A stretch of 64,000 bases of DNA. It comes from Ketobacter sp036337295. GTDB taxonomy: Bacteria > Pseudomonadota > Gammaproteobacteria > Pseudomonadales > Ketobacteraceae. Where the stretch lies: NCBI GenBank assembly GCA_036337295.1, contig JAYZEN010000007.1, forward strand, positions 868,001 to 932,000, in the 5' to 3' direction. How positions within the stretch are numbered: the stretch's first letter is position 1; each line of letters starts with the position of its first letter. The notes beneath the pieces are model-generated. The model saw only the letters and a list, made by a program, of their open reading frames with translations, had not been told where the DNA came from and made no database searches. Both the position numbers and the translations under genes were made by a program. This document shows positions 1 through 7,871 of this stretch, piece by piece.

Positions 1-1843
1 TACAGGCATGGCGCAGGACCCATTCCCCAATGGGTAGAATCAGGCCGGAGTCTTCTGCCACCGGGATAAATTCGGATGGTGGAATGAAGCCTTTTTCCGG
101 GTGATCCCAGCGTAGCAACGCCTCGTACCCGATGAGTCTGCCGTTGTTCAGGTTGATCTGCGGTTGGTAATACAGCTCAAACTGCTCCTGCTGCAGTGCG
201 ATGCGTAGCTCAGCCTCCATGGCCAACTGGCGCGAGAGCTCCACATTCATTTCATCGGAGAAGAACTGGTAGTTGTCCCGGCCCCGGGATTTGGCCCGGT
301 ACATGGCCATGTCCGCGTTTTTCATCAGGGCGTTGGCGTCTTCGGCATCACGCAAGCCCACGCTGATACCAATACTGGTGGTGATGATGACTTCCAGCCC
401 TGTGAGGCGAATGGGCACTTTGAGGACGTCCAGCACCTTGCGGGCGATGGCGTCGGCTTCGTGGGTGTCGTTGACTTCCGGTACCAGGATCGTGAATTCA
501 TCACCGCCCATGCGTGCCACCGTGTCACCGGGGCGGGTGCAGAAACGGAGCCGGTGGGCAATGGCCTTCAATAGCTCGTCACCCTGGTCGTGGCCCATGG
601 TGTCGTTGATTTTCTTGAAGTGGTCGATATCGAGGAACAGTAGGGCGATCATGCAACCTTCCCGCTCTGCGTTTTTAATGGCCTTTTCCAGGCGGTTGCG
701 GAACAGGTGGCGGTTGGCCAGTTTGGTCAGCGGATCGTACAGGGCCAACTGTTCGAGCTGCAGTTGCACTGACTTCAATTCGGATATATCGGACAGGCTA
801 CCCAGATAACCCACGATGTGACCGTTACCCTCATACAAGGGCTTCGCATGGCAGATCACATTGACGTCCTCGCCGTCATCGCGAAGCATGCGATATTCCA
901 TCCTGAATTCTTCGCCTTTTTCCAGGGACTCTCGCCAACGGGACAGGACCTGGAAGCGCTCTTCCGGGTGCAAAGTCTTGACCCAGGCTTCCTGGGTCAG
1001 GTGAATGTCATAGATGTTGGTGATCTCGCGCCAACGGGCATTGACGTAGGTGTATTGCCCTTCCTCATCGGTTTGAAACACTCCCACTGGCGAGGATGCA
1101 GTCAGGGTGCGGAAGCGTTCTTCGCTGTCCCTTAGGGCCACGTTGTCGTGCTCGATTTTGGCCACCATGCCGTTGAATGCATCCACCAGATTGCCCAGCT
1201 CGTCTTCAGTGGTTTTGTCTGCCCGTAGTGAGTAGTTATCGGATTGGCGGATCTTAATGGCGGTGTCCTGAAGCTTCTTGATGGGTACGGTAACGAAAGC
1301 CTGTAGACGGACGGCCAGCAGGAACGTGATAAACAGGGTGATGGCGACGATGATGATGCTGGTGGCGATATGCAGGAACATGGTTTCCCGTAAGTCACCC
1401 AGGTCTGCCAGCAGGTAGAGGGTACCGATGACGGTGTCTTCGAATACCACCGGTTCCCGGATTTCCTTGTAGGCTTCACCATGTTGTCCCGGAATGGTGG
1501 GTAGGACATCAGTACAGCGGGCCTGGTTGTAAGAGTTACGATGGAACGAGGCGAACAGTGTGTCACCGGAGTCGTACAGGCAGGCAAGGGTGATGGCTTT
1601 GTGGGCATCCAGCGACGCGAGGTTGTCTGTGGCACTGACCCGATCCAGAAATTCCAGCGCGACGGTGCTGCGATCTGCCAGTATGGTGGCAATGACCTTG
1701 TATTCCTGATCGGCTTTTTGGTGGGCATTTTGATAGTCGTAAAGCGAAAAGAAGACGCCGGAAATGGTCAGTGCCAATGCGCTGGTCAGCATGGCGATCA
1801 GGATGGTTTTTACCCGCAGGGACATGGCGCTCAGCAACTTCAT
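1..1843 (-). CDS. CHASE8-HAMP-PAS-GGDEF-EAL cyclic-di-GMP enzyme (C-terminus cut by window edge)
   Basis: Inner-membrane cyclic-di-GMP synthase/phosphodiesterase. About 614 residues are visible. They show a transmembrane helix (about 13-34), a periplasmic CHASE8-type sensor (about 36-150) of the kind found in YfiN/TpbB, a second helix (about 157-179), HAMP, a PAS domain (about 240-355), a GGDEF domain with an intact GGDEF motif at 446-450, and the start of an EAL domain with EALLRW at 574. The EAL domain continues past base 1, so its catalytic residues cannot be fully checked. The ATG at 1843 overlaps the TGA of the upstream YfiR-like gene by one base, which implies coupled translation. By analogy with YfiR-YfiN, the small periplasmic partner probably restrains this enzyme. 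Classical YfiN lacks PAS and EAL, so this one is larger. Family is clear; net activity (synthase or hydrolase) is not. Confidence 0.9.
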   Translation of the reverse strand, partial: MKLLSAMSLRVKTILIAMLTSALALTISGVFFSLYDYQNAHQKADQEYKVIATILADRSTVALEFLDRVSATDNLASLDAHKAITLACLYDSGDTLFASFHRNSYNQARCTDVLPTIPGQHGEAYKEIREPVVFEDTVIGTLYLLADLGDLRETMFLHIATSIIIVAITLFITFLLAVRLQAFVTVPIKKLQDTAIKIRQSDNYSLRADKTTEDELGNLVDAFNGMVAKIEHDNVALRDSEERFRTLTASSPVGVFQTDEEGQYTYVNARWREITNIYDIHLTQEAWVKTLHPEERFQVLSRWRESLEKGEEFRMEYRMLRDDGEDVNVICHAKPLYEGNGHIVGYLGSLSDISELKSVQLQLEQLALYDPLTKLANRHLFRNRLEKAIKNAEREGCMIALLFLDIDHFKKINDTMGHDQGDELLKAIAHRLRFCTRPGDTVARMGGDEFTILVPEVNDTHEADAIARKVLDVLKVPIRLTGLEVIITTSIGISVGLRDAEDANALMKNADMAMYRAKSRGRDNYQFFSDEMNVELSRQLAMEAELRIALQQEQFELYYQPQINLNNGRLIGYEALLRWDHPEKGFIPPSEFIPVAEDSGLILPIGEWVLRHAC

Positions 1844-2415
1844 CAGCCTTGTCCCTCCGTGCGATAGATTTTACTGGCGATTTCCAGAAGTGGCGCCCGT
1901 ATTGAAACGTTTTTGTGCTGCGTGTTGCCGAGGTTGATTTCCAGTCTGACCCGTTGTTGGCTGTCGATGATGAATCCAATGTCGCCCTGATGCTCTGCGA
2001 AATTTTCGGTTTCTCCCACCACGATGGTGTCCTTCATCGGGCGGGATAAAATTGAACTGAGTTCTTTTCCCTGGATACTTTTGGTGATGAACAGAATGTG
2101 ACACCCCCGGTGGTCGGTCACTTCTTTCGAGGAGCGAGTGGAGATGGGCCGATTTTTCGACTGCTTCGATTCCAGCACGATAAGGGGCTCTTTGGATGGA
2201 AGGGTACCCATTACGCAGATTAAAAATGGATCATTGGCATTGAGTTCGGTTTCGTTGTTCCAGTTGATGAATTTGGTGAAGTTGTAGAGGAACACCAGTT
2301 TAAGGGTGTATTCATCCGGATTCGCCGAAAGGGCCGCTGGCGCGGGAAAGAGCAACAGGCAAAAGACTAAAGCTTTTGCCAATACCGATAGCCCCAACGC
2401 ATTTCCTTTATCCAA
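1843..2415 (-). CDS. YfiR-like periplasmic protein (DUF4154)
   Basis: A 190-residue secreted protein with a signal peptide (hydrophobic stretch about 11-30, likely cleavage after the alanines near 29-31). The rest matches the YfiR/DUF4154 family, including the opening segment around LKLVFLYNFTKFINW. In Pseudomonas, YfiR binds the periplasmic domain of the diguanylate cyclase YfiN and represses it. Direct coupling to a CHASE8-bearing cyclase downstream supports the same role. The start is taken as TTG at 2415, preceded by GGAAG seven bases upstream; the nearby ATG at 2420 is in another frame. Confidence 0.8.
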   Translation of the reverse strand: MDKGNALGLSVLAKALVFCLLLFPAPAALSANPDEYTLKLVFLYNFTKFINWNNETELNANDPFLICVMGTLPSKEPLIVLESKQSKNRPISTRSSKEVTDHRGCHILFITKSIQGKELSSILSRPMKDTIVVGETENFAEHQGDIGFIIDSQQRVRLEINLGNTQHKNVSIRAPLLEIASKIYRTEGQG

Positions 2416-2596
2416 TTCATTACTTCCAATTTCGGGCCAGCGCCGCCGTGTTTTGTTTTCGGCTTACACGACACGCGACTTTTGATCAGTGCTTCGAACA
2501 AGTGTAATTGTAAACTAATATTTTGCAAACTTTACAAAGAGTTACATGGGGCACTGAATTGTGGGTTTGGTGGGCAAAAAGAGGATTATACGGGCA

Positions 2597-3142
2597 CTAT
2601 CGCGCTTCTTCCGTTAACAATGCCTGAATCTCCAGTACCGTCTCTTTGAGCTGGTCTTTGGTGAAACGGGGCCATGCGTGCAGGGCTCCCAACAAGCCGT
2701 AGTAAGCGATTTTCCCCAGTTTGTTGCCACGGGATTCGCTTTGGGTCAGTTCGATGTATACAGCTGAAACCAGACTCAGGCGCACACGGTCAATGCGCTC
2801 CACATGAGCCTGCACGATAGGGTTGGAAAAGGCCCATTGTCGCATGGCGATTTCCAGATCTGCATCTGAGTTCCACGCCGATTCCAGTAGAATGGTCATT
2901 TTCCTATGTAAATCATCAATTTGCTTTTGGGCACGATCGAATATTTCGATGGTCTGGGTGCGCTCCCAATACTCGAGCATGAGGGTGGTGAGCTCGTCCA
3001 TGGAGTCGAAGTGGTGATAGAAAGAGCCCCGGGTAACGTCGAGCCTGCGGGCGATTTTTTCACCAGAGACTCCGGCTGGCCCGTATTCCTTGAGCTGGTT
3101 GATACCGGCCGTGACCCAGCTTTCTTTAGAAAGTTTAGGCAT
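2597..3142 (-). CDS. TetR-family regulator divergent from P450
   Basis: A 181-residue one-component repressor. The N-terminal helix-turn-helix covers about 10-50 and includes VTRGSFYHHFDS, a typical TetR recognition helix. The C-terminal ligand domain is not assignable. ATG at 3142 is preferred over the upstream in-frame ATG at 3160 because GAGGT sits at good spacing before it. It is transcribed away from the P450 gene. An ATACA/TGTAT inverted repeat lies in the 130-base gap, so it probably controls itself and the P450. Confidence 0.88.
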   Translation of the reverse strand: MPKLSKESWVTAGINQLKEYGPAGVSGEKIARRLDVTRGSFYHHFDSMDELTTLMLEYWERTQTIEIFDRAQKQIDDLHRKMTILLESAWNSDADLEIAMRQWAFSNPIVQAHVERIDRVRLSLVSAVYIELTQSESRGNKLGKIAYYGLLGALHAWPRFTKDQLKETVLEIQALLTEEAR

Positions 3143-3166
3143 TAGAACCTCGAGCTTCATAAAAAC

Positions 3167-3203
3167 ATACAGGGTTGTATTGTGGTTTTTACACTCCTAT
3201 TCT
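3167..3203 (+). promoter_or_regulatory. Candidate TetR operator and P450 promoter
   Basis: An inverted repeat ATACA-N4-TGTAT spans 3167-3180 in the gap between the divergent TetR and P450 genes. Its right arm overlaps a possible -35 (TTGTAT, 3175-3180), which is 17 bases from a possible -10 (TATTCT, 3198-3203). Both hexamers are imperfect. An operator overlapping a promoter is the expected arrangement for a TetR repressor; the assignment is inference from position and symmetry. Confidence 0.35.
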
Positions 3204-3272
3204 CAATTAATCAACAGACCCGTTAGTCATGGTCTATCTGTTGAAGGTAATAACAATAAATTGGAGATGCTT

Positions 3273-4622
3273 ATGACGGCTTCGACAGTAACGCTGCAAG
3301 AGGGTGAAAAGATACAGGCCAAACCGGTTCCCGGTGACGGTGGCCCGCCAGTGGTAGGGTATACCTTTCATTCGATGATGAATCCCATGGGGTTCTCCCG
3401 CAAGCGCTTCGAGCAATACGGCGAAGTGAGTTGGAGTAACGTGTTCGGTACCCGTATGGTCAGTATGTTCGGGCCTGACGCCAATCAGTTCGTGTTCCTG
3501 AACCGGGGTGATATGTTCTCCAATAATCAGGGGTGGGATTTTTTCATCGGCAAGTTTTTTCACCGCGGCATCATGTTGCTGGATTTTGAAGAGCACCGTC
3601 ACCACCGTCGCATCATGCAGAACGCCTTCAAGAAGCCGGTTCTGGTGCAGTATCTGGGGGAGATGCAGAGGCCCATTGAGAAAGGTATCCAGAAGTGGCT
3701 GCCGCAGGACGATTTTCATGTGTTCACGGCCATCAAGAAACTCACCCTGGACATGGCCACTGAAATTTTCATGGGCGAAAAGCTGGGGCCGGAAGCCAAT
3801 GTGCTCAATAAGGCGTTCATCGACACAGTGCGCGCCGGGACCGCTCTGGTGCGTTATCCGGTGCCCGGTGGTCGTTGGAAAAAAGGCCTCGATGGCCGCA
3901 AGGTTCTGTATAACTATTTCAAATCCAAAATTGCCGAGAAGCGCAACTCGGAAGGCATGGACCTGTTCAGTCAGTTATGTCGCGCGGAAACCGAGGACGG
4001 GCAGAAGTTTACTGACGATGATGTGATTAACCACATGATCTTCCTGATGATGGCGGCGCACGACACATCCACCATTACCCTGTGTACCATGTTCTATCAT
4101 CTGGCGAAGAATCCTGAGTGGCAGGATAAGCTCCGAGCGCAGAGCAAGGCATTGGGTAAGCCCCACCTGGACTTCGAAGATCTGGAAAAAATGGAAGGCA
4201 TGACCCTGGTGATGAAAGAATCCCTGCGGCTTTGTTCTCCGGTGCCATCCATTCCCCGCCGTACCGTCAAGGATGTGGTGTACAAAGATGTGCTGATTCC
4301 CAAAGGCACGTTGATTTCAGTTTCCCCTTATTTCACCCACTACATGCCCGAGTACTGGAACAACCCCAAACAGTTCGATCCAGGCCGGTTTGCGGAAGAT
4401 CGCCGGGAGGATAAGGTGCATCCCTATGCCTGGGTGCCGTTCGGCGGTGGTGCGCATATGTGTATCGGTCTGCACTTTGCCGAAGTGCAGGTGAAAGCCA
4501 TTCTGCACCAGGTGCTGCTGCGCTTTAAGTGGTCGGTTGACCCGGATTACAAAATGCCGATTGATATGACGTCACTGCCAGTGCCAGGGGATAAACTGCC
4601 GGTAAAACTGGAATTTATCTAG
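3273..4622 (+). CDS. Cytochrome P450
   Basis: A 449-residue heme-thiolate monooxygenase. The heme loop FGGGAHMCIG places the axial cysteine at residue 397. The I-helix reads AAHDTS, with Asp264-Thr265, and the K-helix ExxR is E316-SLR. There is no signal peptide or membrane anchor, so a soluble enzyme fed by separate ferredoxin partners is likely. No ferredoxin or reductase gene is adjacent. Start ATG at 3273 has GGAG six bases upstream; a longer in-frame reading from 3090 overlaps the divergent TetR gene and is rejected. Substrate is unknown; the I-helix and N-terminal region do not let me assign a CYP family. Confidence 0.93.
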   Translation: MTASTVTLQEGEKIQAKPVPGDGGPPVVGYTFHSMMNPMGFSRKRFEQYGEVSWSNVFGTRMVSMFGPDANQFVFLNRGDMFSNNQGWDFFIGKFFHRGIMLLDFEEHRHHRRIMQNAFKKPVLVQYLGEMQRPIEKGIQKWLPQDDFHVFTAIKKLTLDMATEIFMGEKLGPEANVLNKAFIDTVRAGTALVRYPVPGGRWKKGLDGRKVLYNYFKSKIAEKRNSEGMDLFSQLCRAETEDGQKFTDDDVINHMIFLMMAAHDTSTITLCTMFYHLAKNPEWQDKLRAQSKALGKPHLDFEDLEKMEGMTLVMKESLRLCSPVPSIPRRTVKDVVYKDVLIPKGTLISVSPYFTHYMPEYWNNPKQFDPGRFAEDRREDKVHPYAWVPFGGGAHMCIGLHFAEVQVKAILHQVLLRFKWSVDPDYKMPIDMTSLPVPGDKLPVKLEFI

Positions 4623-4637
4623 GCCGCATCCGTTGGT

Positions 4638-5372
4638 TCAGCAGAGGGAGAGGCGTTGCTCTTCCTCTGCCTCATGCTTTTTTAGATCGATGAGAATTTC
4701 CTTTTTCTCATAGACTTTGTCGATGTGGTCCCCGTTCCAGTGATACACCAGCCATTTGCTCTGTACCGGCAGGCTGACGGCGGTGGGTCGGAATGCGGCG
4801 ATACATTCCCCACCGTGATTACGTACTGAAGGGTAGAGCAGACCATAGCATTGTGTGGTACGCAGCTGTGCGGCAAAGGCTTGTGAATTGGCGTACTCAT
4901 CGGGGTCTGGTTGCATCAGGTGCGCATAGCTTTCACTGCGTAAATCGATCAGCGCTTTGAGCACACTGCCTTTATAGACTCGCATGTCCAGCTCACAGGG
5001 AGGCTCCGCAGTGTAGCCGAGGAAGCGTTCCCGGTGATAGATGGTTTCGTGGATGGCGGTGTCCAGGTCGCGTGCTGCGTAATACACGCCGTAGCTGCCA
5101 TCGGTGAAGCGGCTGGCAAAACCGGTGTGGGTGAAGGCAGCCATGACCACGCTGGCACCCGGGCCACTCACCCGGTCCGCTTCGGCCACATGACTCAGGT
5201 CACCGGCTTGCTCCCGCAGGCGTTCATTGGTGAGCGACTCGATTTCAAAGGTTTCCTCCATCAACTCCGGCGGGGTAAACCGTTCGAAGAAGTTGATGGG
5301 CGGAAACTTGGTGGGGATGATGCGGTAGTGAGGGCCTTCAACCTGGACTTCCCTGTGATGTGGTTGTGACAT
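4638..5372 (-). CDS. res: RES-domain NAD+-degrading toxin
   Basis: A 244-residue RES-family toxin. Characterised members (Res, MbcT, ParT) deplete or modify NAD+ or use it as ADP-ribose donor. The conserved layout is visible: R31 after the FF motif, R88 with DGSYGVYYAARDL (tyrosines 94, 97, 98), E109 in TAIHE, and YPSVRN with S182 and N185. It lies five bases after the stop of a Xre/DUF2384 antitoxin gene, the standard order for this type II module. Residues that matter in known RES toxins appear intact, so it is probably active. Confidence 0.9.
   Translation of the reverse strand: MSQPHHREVQVEGPHYRIIPTKFPPINFFERFTPPELMEETFEIESLTNERLREQAGDLSHVAEADRVSGPGASVVMAAFTHTGFASRFTDGSYGVYYAARDLDTAIHETIYHRERFLGYTAEPPCELDMRVYKGSVLKALIDLRSESYAHLMQPDPDEYANSQAFAAQLRTTQCYGLLYPSVRNHGGECIAAFRPTAVSLPVQSKWLVYHWNGDHIDKVYEKKEILIDLKKHEAEEEQRLSLC
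4641..4683 (+). terminator. Candidate terminator of P450 gene, overlapping res 3' end
   Basis: A 12-bp stem (4641-4652 with 4659-4670, one G-T pair) and a 6-base loop are followed, after seven bases, by TTTTTT at 4678-4683 on the plus strand. It lies downstream of the P450 stop and also encodes the C-terminal residues of the convergent res gene. The gap before the T-run makes it a less than ideal intrinsic terminator. Confidence 0.4.
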
Positions 5373-5377
5373 GTGGT

Positions 5378-5800
5378 TCAGTGTCCCCGTTGCCCGTCCA
5401 GAAACCGACGCACATCGCTCAGGTCGGCAACCCGGCCCTTGAGCATGACCTCCAGTGCGGAGTGGCCATTAAACAGGGGCGCAGTATTGGGTTTGGAGAC
5501 CCATTCCGCAGCCCGTTTGGGGTTGGGCAGCAGGATGTTGAGGGCTTTGTAGATCCCCATAATGTAAGAAACCCGCTCCAGGGTGTCCTGGGAGAGTCGT
5601 ACCGGCTTGGCGGTTTTGCCTTCAGCAAACTCTTTCATACGATAGAAACTGCTCTTGGCGGGGCTGCCCAGGAGGGTCATTTGCTCTTTGCTGCCCAAGC
5701 CCCATTCTTCGGTGATACCGAAAAAGTTCAACAACGCGGCCGCGCTCAGGCGGTCTTCGCGGTTCTGGTAACTGTGTTGCGATGCAGTGTTGGTGAGCAT
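5378..5800 (-). CDS. xre: Xre/MbcA/ParS-type antitoxin (DUF2384)
   Basis: A 140-residue antitoxin. The C-terminal 50 residues match the Xre-MbcA-ParS toxin-binding domain, including PLFNGHSALEVMLKG. The N-terminal half is helical and fits the Xre-like DNA-binding region. A strong Shine-Dalgarno (GGGAGGT) precedes ATG 5800 and lies inside a small CCTCC-C-GGAGG palindrome (5807-5817). The protein should neutralise the RES toxin and repress its own promoter. The pair sits 96 bases after the aldehyde dehydrogenase gene on the same strand. Confidence 0.88.
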   Translation of the reverse strand: MLTNTASQHSYQNREDRLSAAALLNFFGITEEWGLGSKEQMTLLGSPAKSSFYRMKEFAEGKTAKPVRLSQDTLERVSYIMGIYKALNILLPNPKRAAEWVSKPNTAPLFNGHSALEVMLKGRVADLSDVRRFLDGQRGH

Positions 5801-5896
5801 AGGGCACCTCCCGGAGGCCTCTTTGAAGTGTAACGTCCAGGGTGGGAAAAAAGCAACATAAATTCCATTTTGGGGCGGGTCGGTGAGGTGGCTCCA

Positions 5897-7453
5897 CTAC
5901 CGGTCTTTGCTGCCAAGGCTCTCCAGTTTCATGCCGATCACCGCCGCTTTGATCAGTTTCCAGGGACTGTGACTGAACAGCACCTGGATCAATTGATCGA
6001 ACAATTGGTATTTGGCCCGTGTATAAGGGTACCAATTAGGCTCGATTTTGCTGCTATCTGAGTCGATCAGTAGTGATTTTGAGCGAGTATAGCCCAGTAG
6101 CCCCTCGACGCCTTTCTGCCTCCCATAACCACTGGCCTTGGTGCCGCCAAAGGGCAGGGCCGGGTTGCCTTCTGTGAGCATGACATTGTTGATGGAGACG
6201 GCGCCGCACTCCAGGCGTCGGGCCACCCGATTGGCCCGTTGCAAATCCCGGCTCCAGACGCTGGCGCTGAGGCCGAATTCGGTGCTGTTGGAGAGGGTGA
6301 CCACTTCCTCTTCCGTACTGAACGGGACGATGGGCACCAATGGCCCGAAGGTTTCCTGCTGCATGATCAACATGCTGCTGTCCACATTGGTCAGCAGGGT
6401 GGGAAGATAGAACAGCTCGTTCTCCACCAGGGTGGAGCCACCGCAGACCACCTTGGCACCTTTGGCGCGGGCATCCACCACCTGCTGGTGGACGATATCC
6501 AGTTGGAAATCTGCGGTCATTCCGCCGATGTCGGCGTTGCCCAGGTCACCACTGTTCACCACCAGTTTGTCGATTTCTTCTTTGGCCCGTTGTACGAATG
6601 CCGGGTACAGGGTGTCCTGCACATAGACCCGCTCTACCGAGCTGCAGGACTGCCCGGCATTGGTGAGCGCACCCCAGAGTACGCCTTTTACGGCCCGATC
6701 CAGGTGAACGTCGTCGAACACAATGGCCTGGTCTTTGCCGCCCAGCTCCAGGTCCACCGGAACCAACAACTCCGCGCATTGGGCCAGGATCTTCCGGCCG
6801 GTGCGGGCGCTGCCGGTGAAAAACACCTTGGCAGGTTTCTGCCGGATCAGCTGTTGCGCCGTGGCGCCGGTGCCGTACACCACTTGAATGCTGTCGCCGA
6901 GAATGGGGTCCACCTGGAACAGCTTTTCGAACAGGCCCTGCATGGGAGTGAGTTCGGAAGGCTTGTACACCACGGCATTTCCGCACACATAGGCCGCCAG
7001 AATGGAGGTGAGGCCGATGTGCAGAGGGTAGTTCCAGGGCGCAATGATCAATACTGTGCCCAGTGGCTCATGCACGATACGGGATTTTTTCCCCAGCAGG
7101 GTGATGGGCGTGGAGACTTTCTTTTCGCTGAGAACTTTCCGGGCATTTTTCAGCAGCCATTCAACGTTGTCGAGCACTCCTAACACCTCGGACACCAGCG
7201 CATCAGTGCGACACTTACGGGTTTCCCGGCACAGTATGTCAATGGCTTCGTCGCGGTGTTCCACCAGATAATCCAATAGTTTACGCAGACCATCCAGGCG
7301 CACGTCGATGGGCAGTTCTGCCAGCCTGCGGTGGGCCCTGGCAGCCTGGTTGAAAATGGCGGCCGCCTCCTCTGCATTGACGTCCTGGACCGGGCTGCCC
7401 AGTGCTGTGTCAAAGGCTTGTTCGCTTGATGCCAGCGGGTGATGTTCTGTCAT
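5897..7453 (-). CDS. Aldehyde dehydrogenase, coniferyl-aldehyde-dehydrogenase-like
   Basis: A 518-residue NAD(P)+-dependent aldehyde dehydrogenase. Catalytic Cys270 is in NAGQSCSS, general base Glu236 in LELGGKD, and Asn141 in APWNYP. It resembles the CalB/ALDH3-like branch that oxidises coniferyl and medium- to long-chain aldehydes. ATG 7453 follows AAGGA at good spacing and lies four bases after the stop of the small protein upstream, so it is the last gene of the GMC oxidase group. It is well placed to oxidise the aldehyde formed by that enzyme. The C-terminal tail is hydrophobic and basic and may touch the membrane. Confidence 0.92.
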   Translation of the reverse strand: MTEHHPLASSEQAFDTALGSPVQDVNAEEAAAIFNQAARAHRRLAELPIDVRLDGLRKLLDYLVEHRDEAIDILCRETRKCRTDALVSEVLGVLDNVEWLLKNARKVLSEKKVSTPITLLGKKSRIVHEPLGTVLIIAPWNYPLHIGLTSILAAYVCGNAVVYKPSELTPMQGLFEKLFQVDPILGDSIQVVYGTGATAQQLIRQKPAKVFFTGSARTGRKILAQCAELLVPVDLELGGKDQAIVFDDVHLDRAVKGVLWGALTNAGQSCSSVERVYVQDTLYPAFVQRAKEEIDKLVVNSGDLGNADIGGMTADFQLDIVHQQVVDARAKGAKVVCGGSTLVENELFYLPTLLTNVDSSMLIMQQETFGPLVPIVPFSTEEEVVTLSNSTEFGLSASVWSRDLQRANRVARRLECGAVSINNVMLTEGNPALPFGGTKASGYGRQKGVEGLLGYTRSKSLLIDSDSSKIEPNWYPYTRAKYQLFDQLIQVLFSHSPWKLIKAAVIGMKLESLGSKDR

Positions 7454-7457
7454 AAGG

Positions 7458-7871
7458 TTATCCTTCACGGCGTTCGCAGGTGAGTGAGAACTCGATGATG
7501 TCCAGTGGGCTGGTGCCGCCGGAGAGCCCGGTTTTACCGGAATAGTACAGGCTGACTACCACACCTTTAAGGCCGATGTTGAGCTTGCGCAAGAGCCCGG
7601 CGATGGCGTTGGGGAACTGCTCGGCGTTGTCCGCCAGCCAAACCACAGAGCGGATCAACGGGGTGGGTGCCAGGTAGAAAAACCACAACAGGAAACCAAA
7701 GTCCCGGATATCGTCAGGGTGTGCGCTGCCCATGGCCGTGTCCACATAGGCCAGGCAACCGGTCTCCGAAAAAGCGGGAAACTCGCGGTCGCCGGGAATC
7801 ATCACATCACCCAGTTTCTGCAGGCCCAATAATTGTCGATAAGAAAAAAGTTTGGAAGTGAGCGGGCTCAT
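7458..7871 (-). CDS. Small GMC-oxidase partner, gluconate dehydrogenase subunit 3-like
   Basis: A 137-residue protein. Its ATG overlaps the TGA of the GMC oxidoreductase gene (ATGA), so the two are coupled in translation. The N-terminal part, around LQKLGDVMIPGDREFPAFSE, resembles the opening of small subunits such as gluconate 2-dehydrogenase subunit 3. No Tat or Sec signal is evident. By analogy it is probably a small subunit or maturation partner of the flavoenzyme. The function is inferred from sequence flavour and linkage only. Confidence 0.6.
   Translation of the reverse strand: MSPLTSKLFSYRQLLGLQKLGDVMIPGDREFPAFSETGCLAYVDTAMGSAHPDDIRDFGFLLWFFYLAPTPLIRSVVWLADNAEQFPNAIAGLLRKLNIGLKGVVVSLYYSGKTGLSGGTSPLDIIEFSLTCERREG

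Noticed and set aside
273..1867. Plus-strand and other-frame open frames opposite the left-edge gene
   Set aside because: They are shadows of the GGDEF/EAL gene, whose domain motifs read cleanly in one minus-strand frame.
3090..3272. Longer P450 N-terminus
   Set aside because: It would overlap the divergent TetR gene and run through the likely promoter/operator; ATG 3273 has a proper ribosome site.
5827..5860. Possible promoter before the Xre gene
   Set aside because: TTGCTT and TTACAC have 17-base spacing but the -10 matches only two of six bases.
6239..7183. 314-codon plus-strand frame inside the aldehyde dehydrogenase gene
   Set aside because: Antisense shadow: catalytic and cofactor motifs of the dehydrogenase are on the other strand and this frame resembles nothing.
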